DNA of 64,000 nucleotides, taken from Hirudo medicinalis (lineage: Eukaryota > Annelida > Clitellata > Hirudinida > Hirudinidae). Of this stretch, positions 46,290-64,000 are shown in pieces. Both the position numbers and the translations under genes were made by a program. Each line of letters opens with the position of its first letter. Position 1 is the first letter of the stretch. The stretch is from positions 1 to 64,000 of the forward strand of contig MPNW01000029.1 in the NCBI GenBank assembly GCA_011800805.1, given 5' to 3'. Below the pieces are notes generated by a model. That model ran no database searches and was not told the DNA's origin. It saw only the letters and a program-made list of their open reading frames with translations.

Positions 46290-46526
46290 CTACTCCGCTT
46301 GCAAATTTTTGATCCAGATATCATTCGATTCTCTTCGTTTTTCATACTGAGCTATCGTTGCTTCGGACATCGACGACAAGATATTTATATAAGGTTTGTT
46401 GATTTTGCCAGATGATTTGATTTTCTGCATTATTTTGTCCGCCATATTAGTTACCGTCGAAAGGCTTGTTTCAAGTGCCGAACCAAAAAGCTTTATTATT
46501 TGTGCATACCTGCTTCGCTGGCTCAA
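46290..46526 (-). CDS. Small open frame, 78 aa, divergent to alpha-spectrin
   Basis: A single-exon frame encodes a charged, helical-looking peptide (TVTNMADKIM, EATIAQYEKRRESNDIWIKN) with no signal peptide and no motif I recognise. Its ATG lies 120 bp from the spectrin ATG on the opposite strand, so the two could share a bidirectional promoter. Alternatively it is chance sequence within the spectrin 5' region. Amino-acid usage is not low-complexity, which slightly favours a gene. Confidence 0.3.
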   Translation of the reverse strand: MSQRSRYAQIIKLFGSALETSLSTVTNMADKIMQKIKSSGKINKPYINILSSMSEATIAQYEKRRESNDIWIKNLQAE

Positions 46527-46646
46527 GTGAATTTTTGCTTTCTAAATATATTGCAATTTATTTGTATGCATTGTCTTACGCATTTTTGCTATATACTTTT
46601 GACATACCTGATATAGATACTTAATAAATGTCTTAATGTGTAGACA

Positions 46647-60649
<14,003 letters not shown>

Positions 60650-62050
60650 TGTTCTTAACTCAAGAAATCACCATTCTTTAGACATTGCTTGATTTAATGT
60701 CTTTAATTTTACTGTCTGTTGTGACTTAAACAATGGAAAATTTCAAAATTCTGCATCTTGTTAGATTTAAATGGTTGGTAGTTTGCTTTGCTTTCATCAC
60801 ACCTGATATCTTGCTTAAGTAAAGTCCCATTTATACTTCAACATCAAGGACAACTTGAAACAAAACCCTGTGTTAGCTTTTTATACTTGTGATCGGAGTT
60901 TATTCTTTGCCGCTTTAATTGCTGCGGCACCTGTGAGGACGAACCATTCTTTGGTTTTTGTCAAACATCAAAATCATTTGCTTCTTGTTGCTTATTTCTT
61001 CTGGTGCGACAACATGCTAGCTGTGAATGCCGTTTTTGAGTACTTTGTTAGCTGTGGGGAGGCGGCTAATAAATTGTTGCTGTCTTGTGATAGTTTGTGG
61101 TAGGTATAGTTTATCACGGCTTGGTGACTGATGTATGGACGCAAAAGTTTAATGGAGGCCAAAAATGTTGATATGGTACGTAGGTGTCGTGTTAGGGTTG
61201 GGCCTATCACCAATTTTGCTTTCGGCGATTCGTGCTCGTCGTGCGAGGGCCATGCGGTAGCTTCGTGAGAGTGGGTCGTCGTTACCTAAGCTCAGCCCGG
61301 GGAAAATATCAACAGAATCGCTGAGGGATTGATATCCCAACCTGATTTGCCTACATTGATTGGCCGAGAAAACCATTAAAAAAAAACATTACATTAAAAA
61401 ACAATACATTAAAAAAAACGGAATATGAATGAAATTCTGTCATTATTTGGATGCTCGCTCGGCTAATTACTTAAATACTTGGCTAGCCAACCTAGTACTA
61501 AAGTTTGGTACAAACGTTTCAAATCGACTTTATGGATAATCGATGGTTGCACGAAATTTACTAATTTGAAATGCTTAAGCTTCCTAAAGACTACTGCCCT
61601 CTCACTTTGGCTTGTTTGATTAACATTCTCGTTATTAGCTAATTGTTGGTCCCATTGGTAGCATCCTACAAGGTGTTGTATAAACATGCACTGTACACAG
61701 TGTTGTTCGAACGGAGTAAAAGTAACGTATTACTTAAGCACAATCGGGAGTAGTATTTCCGAAAATTAAACTTCTTTACTTGTCCGCCACAAAGCGTTAC
61801 AAAGTAATGTAAACAAAAGTAAACAACCTCTGATGAGATTTGTTTAACAAAATTACAATAATTTTATTGTATAGTCTTGCCAGTTGATTTTTGAAAAAAA
61901 TCCTAGATGGTTTAAAAAAAAATCCAGAAAAATCCAGATTATATTTTAAGTGCTAGAGATGCTGGAATCGAATAAAATGTATGGCACTAGAATGTCTGAT
62001 CCGGTTATGGCAGTGAAAAGTGAAATTCCATTCTCATTAGGTATTGCTCG
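60650..62050. other. Downstream of alpha-spectrin, no gene supported
   Basis: This holds the spectrin 3' UTR and then sequence of transposon character. A minus-strand frame (61149-61376) contains PLSRSYRMALARRARIAES and resembles nothing I can name, lying 0.7 kb downstream of the integrase relic in its orientation. Frames at 60855 and 61463 look like chance. Confidence 0.4.
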
Positions 62051-62059
62051 TAGGGCTAA

Positions 62060-62680
62060 TCAAACAATTGGGAGAGAGATGAGCCACTTATCATTTCTGG
62101 CCATTAGTGCTTAAATTAGTATTTAAAGTTCGATGGAATCTTTCAATCATTCCATTTGATTGTGGGTGATATGCTGATATCCTATAGACTCCGACAACGA
62201 AGCAAAAATGTTGCTTTCAAATTGATGGCCTTGGTCTGTGGCGAGACACAGACTCCAAACCTGCTGACCCAATGATTTAGGAAAACTTCTGCCACTATCT
62301 CTACTGTGATGGATGAGACAGGTATGCATTCGAATCACCTTGTTGCTCTATCAATAATTGCCACAACGTGGCGATGATCAGACGTAAACTGCTCCCCGAG
62401 TTTTTTAGAAGATGTGAGTGGGCCTACAATGTCCATGTGGACGGTCTGAAAACGGTCAATGAAAGGATAAATTGGGTGTTGAGAAAGTGTTTTGTTGTGT
62501 CAATAAAGCTTGGCTTTCTGATAATCTGGACAACTGTTTATCCATTCCTTGATGTCACTTTCATTTTGGACCAGAAGTATTTGGCACCAATTAGATGAAT
62601 AGAACCAGAAACTCCTGAATGTGCCATATTGTGGAGGTGGTGGAAAACTGATTGTCGAAGAGAATTCATTTTATTCTTTG
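62060..62680 (-). mobile_element. Ty3/gypsy integrase relic
   Basis: Read on the minus strand: HNMAHSGVSGSIHLIGAKYF, matching the histidine half of the HHCC zinc-binding domain, and WINSCPDYQKAK, its cysteine half with one Cys retained. The catalytic core follows: VHMDIVGPL (first Asp), HVVAIIDRATR, ITVEIVAEVFLNHWVSRFGV, then in another frame TDQGHQFESNIFASL (second Asp) and MERFHRTLNTNL (the Glu). The D,D(35)E framework is recognisable but broken by a stop and two frame changes, so the copy is inactive. Confidence 0.85.
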
Positions 62681-62789
62681 TAACCACGAATTCACAATTA
62701 AATAAAGAATTCGTTATTAGTGACTCAAAACAGTGGCGGACTGGAAGATAAATTTTTATCCGGAAATGTCAATATAAGGGCGGGATTGT

Positions 62790-62970
62790 TGGCCAAGTGA
62801 GGGGCAAAAGCCAACTCGTAGGCAACTCGCGACTTTTGGTACCTAACTCCATCTTTAATGATCTTTAATCCTAACACTAGCCCCCTACGCCTACCTCATG
62901 ACCTGGAATTCTCTGCAGAACTAACAAAAGTCGTTGCCTGTGAGTTGGCTTTTGCCCGTCACCAACCACC
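62790..62970. mobile_element. Foldback (MITE-like) element with ~50-bp inverted repeats
   Basis: The left arm, 62790-62840 (…GGGCAAAAGCCAACTC…GACTTTTG), is matched by the reverse complement of 62922-62969 (…CAAAAGTCGTTGCC…GAGTTGGCTTTTGCCC) with a few differences and small gaps. The arms enclose ~80 bp, giving a 180-bp hairpin-forming unit. No coding sequence. This is the build of a foldback MITE or a degenerate short transposon. No target duplication was confirmed. Confidence 0.65.
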
Positions 62971-63382
62971 TAAAAGTTCATCTCTTATAAGTCTTAAAAG
63001 CTTTTAAAATTTTTTCCATATGAAATCTCTTGATTCCACTCTCAGACGAATGTTCATCTCAGTTACGATGAATGCCAACAAGGTCAGCAATTTTCTTTAA
63101 ACTTTTTTCAGATATACCATTTTGATACACATCTTTGAAGTTCATTGGATCAAGACATGCAGATCTCGAATTATCTCATAGTTATTTGAAAATTTGTCAG
63201 TTATGCTGGTTGTATTTTCACCTGTACAATTTTACTGTCGGAAATTTCAGAATGCTTTTAAAATTAATTTTGAATATTAAGATGACAAATAGCAAAAATT
63301 ACATAAAAATCGATTAAAATTCACCTGATAAAGATATAACAATGCAAATTATTTAAAAAAAAAACTATTTCTACCTCAAAAC

Positions 63383-64000
63383 TTGCCAAAGACTTCAAAG
63401 TTAGCCGACATCAGATACCGAACATCATCGCAAAGAATGAGGAGATTAAAAGGATTAACTTCATCCATAGCTATAAAATTACACTATTCATTTATATATC
63501 CATATTTAAGTTATTATAATTTGGTCTGGGCTTCTAATTATTCTTCTTACCTGCTTCCCTTGCTTAAACTTCAGAAAAGATATCTACGTTTAGCTCTACA
63601 CTTGCTGTATAACTCCCGCTGACGCTGACACTGACGCTTCCTTTAAAAAATTCAATATCCTAAAATTTCATCAAATTCACTATTTCCAGGCAGGTATTTT
63701 TAGGCAGATTTGATTGTTGCATGTTTCCCGGCTTATTTAACAAGCTTTTAGTAAAACAATAAACATCACATCGATATGCACTCCGATCCGCCCAAAGATA
63801 TAAACCGTCCTTTGCCAAAACCAACATACAACTTCACTCCATCACATGTTTAGGACCAAAAATAATTTCACAGATCCCAACAACACTACTCCAGCAACCA
63901 AACTTATCTTCGTTTAAACGCATGTTTAAAGCATTCATTTCATTCGCCATCATTTCAATAATGTCATTAATTATTATCCGTCTAATTTTTATTACCCTTG
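63383..64000 (+). mobile_element. LINE reverse transcriptase C-terminus, running off the window
   Basis: The frame 63383-63622 reads RYRTSSQRMRRLKGLTSSIA, LHYSFIYPYLSYYNLVWASN and LLPLLKLQKRYLRLALHL, the classic region ahead of the LINE ORF2 end (SFIYPYLxYCNxVW, LxxLQKKxLR). After the stop the wording continues in other frames (FKKFNILKFHQIHYFQAGIF at ~63640), so it is frameshifted. It carries the same type of polymerase as the relic at 37850, though a different stretch of it. The 3' end is beyond the window. Confidence 0.82.

Overview
This is nuclear DNA from an animal: AT-rich, with intron-split genes using GT–AG splice sites, AATAAA polyadenylation signals and many retrotransposon remains. 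It holds nine recognisable genes, one unrecognised spliced gene and a few doubtful small reading frames. Gene content (a homeobox HMX gene, alpha-spectrin, tetraspanin, CHMP2B, diacylglycerol lipase) is metazoan. The alpha-spectrin reads most like arthropod alpha-spectrin and shows no vertebrate-type insert in the middle repeats, so I infer an invertebrate, most likely a non-insect arthropod. That last step is inference.

Layout, left to right. 1-310 is dominated by a solo LTR. 832-4847 (+) is a complete 12-exon sn-1-specific diacylglycerol lipase. It converges on a minus-strand HMG-box gene resembling SMARCE1/BAF57 (5891-7658), one intron of which carries a 28S rRNA fragment. 8.8-11.1 kb is a dead hAT transposon split by an LTR element that itself contains a LINE RNase H relic. 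12053-13047 (-) is an unrecognised three-exon gene, divergent from TMEM39 (13910-16039, +). 19191-20413 (+) is an HMX homeobox gene in a gene-poor stretch. 23869-26007 (-) is a tetraspanin. 28595-30474 (-) is CHMP2B (ESCRT-III) and 32097-33627 (-) is PNPO (vitamin B6), with a LINE fragment between them. 34.0-35.8 kb holds an R2-like reverse transcriptase relic next to a Mutator-like transposase relic. 36847-44404 (+) is PDHX (E3-binding protein of pyruvate dehydrogenase), its introns loaded with three transposon relics. 46647-60649 (+) is a full-length 44-exon alpha-spectrin. 62-64 kb ends in a Ty3/gypsy integrase relic, a foldback element and a LINE.

The genes do not form one pathway. They cover lipid signalling (DAGL), chromatin, membrane remodelling (CHMP2B, tetraspanin, TMEM39), cofactor and mitochondrial metabolism (PNPO, PDHX), neural patterning (HMX) and the membrane skeleton (spectrin). 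Exon boundaries were worked out by hand from splice consensus, reading phase and remembered family alignments. Each listed gene keeps an open frame through all its joins. I found no convincing undescribed system; the best leads are the unrecognised gene, the 28S insertion with flanking duplication, and the nested transposons.
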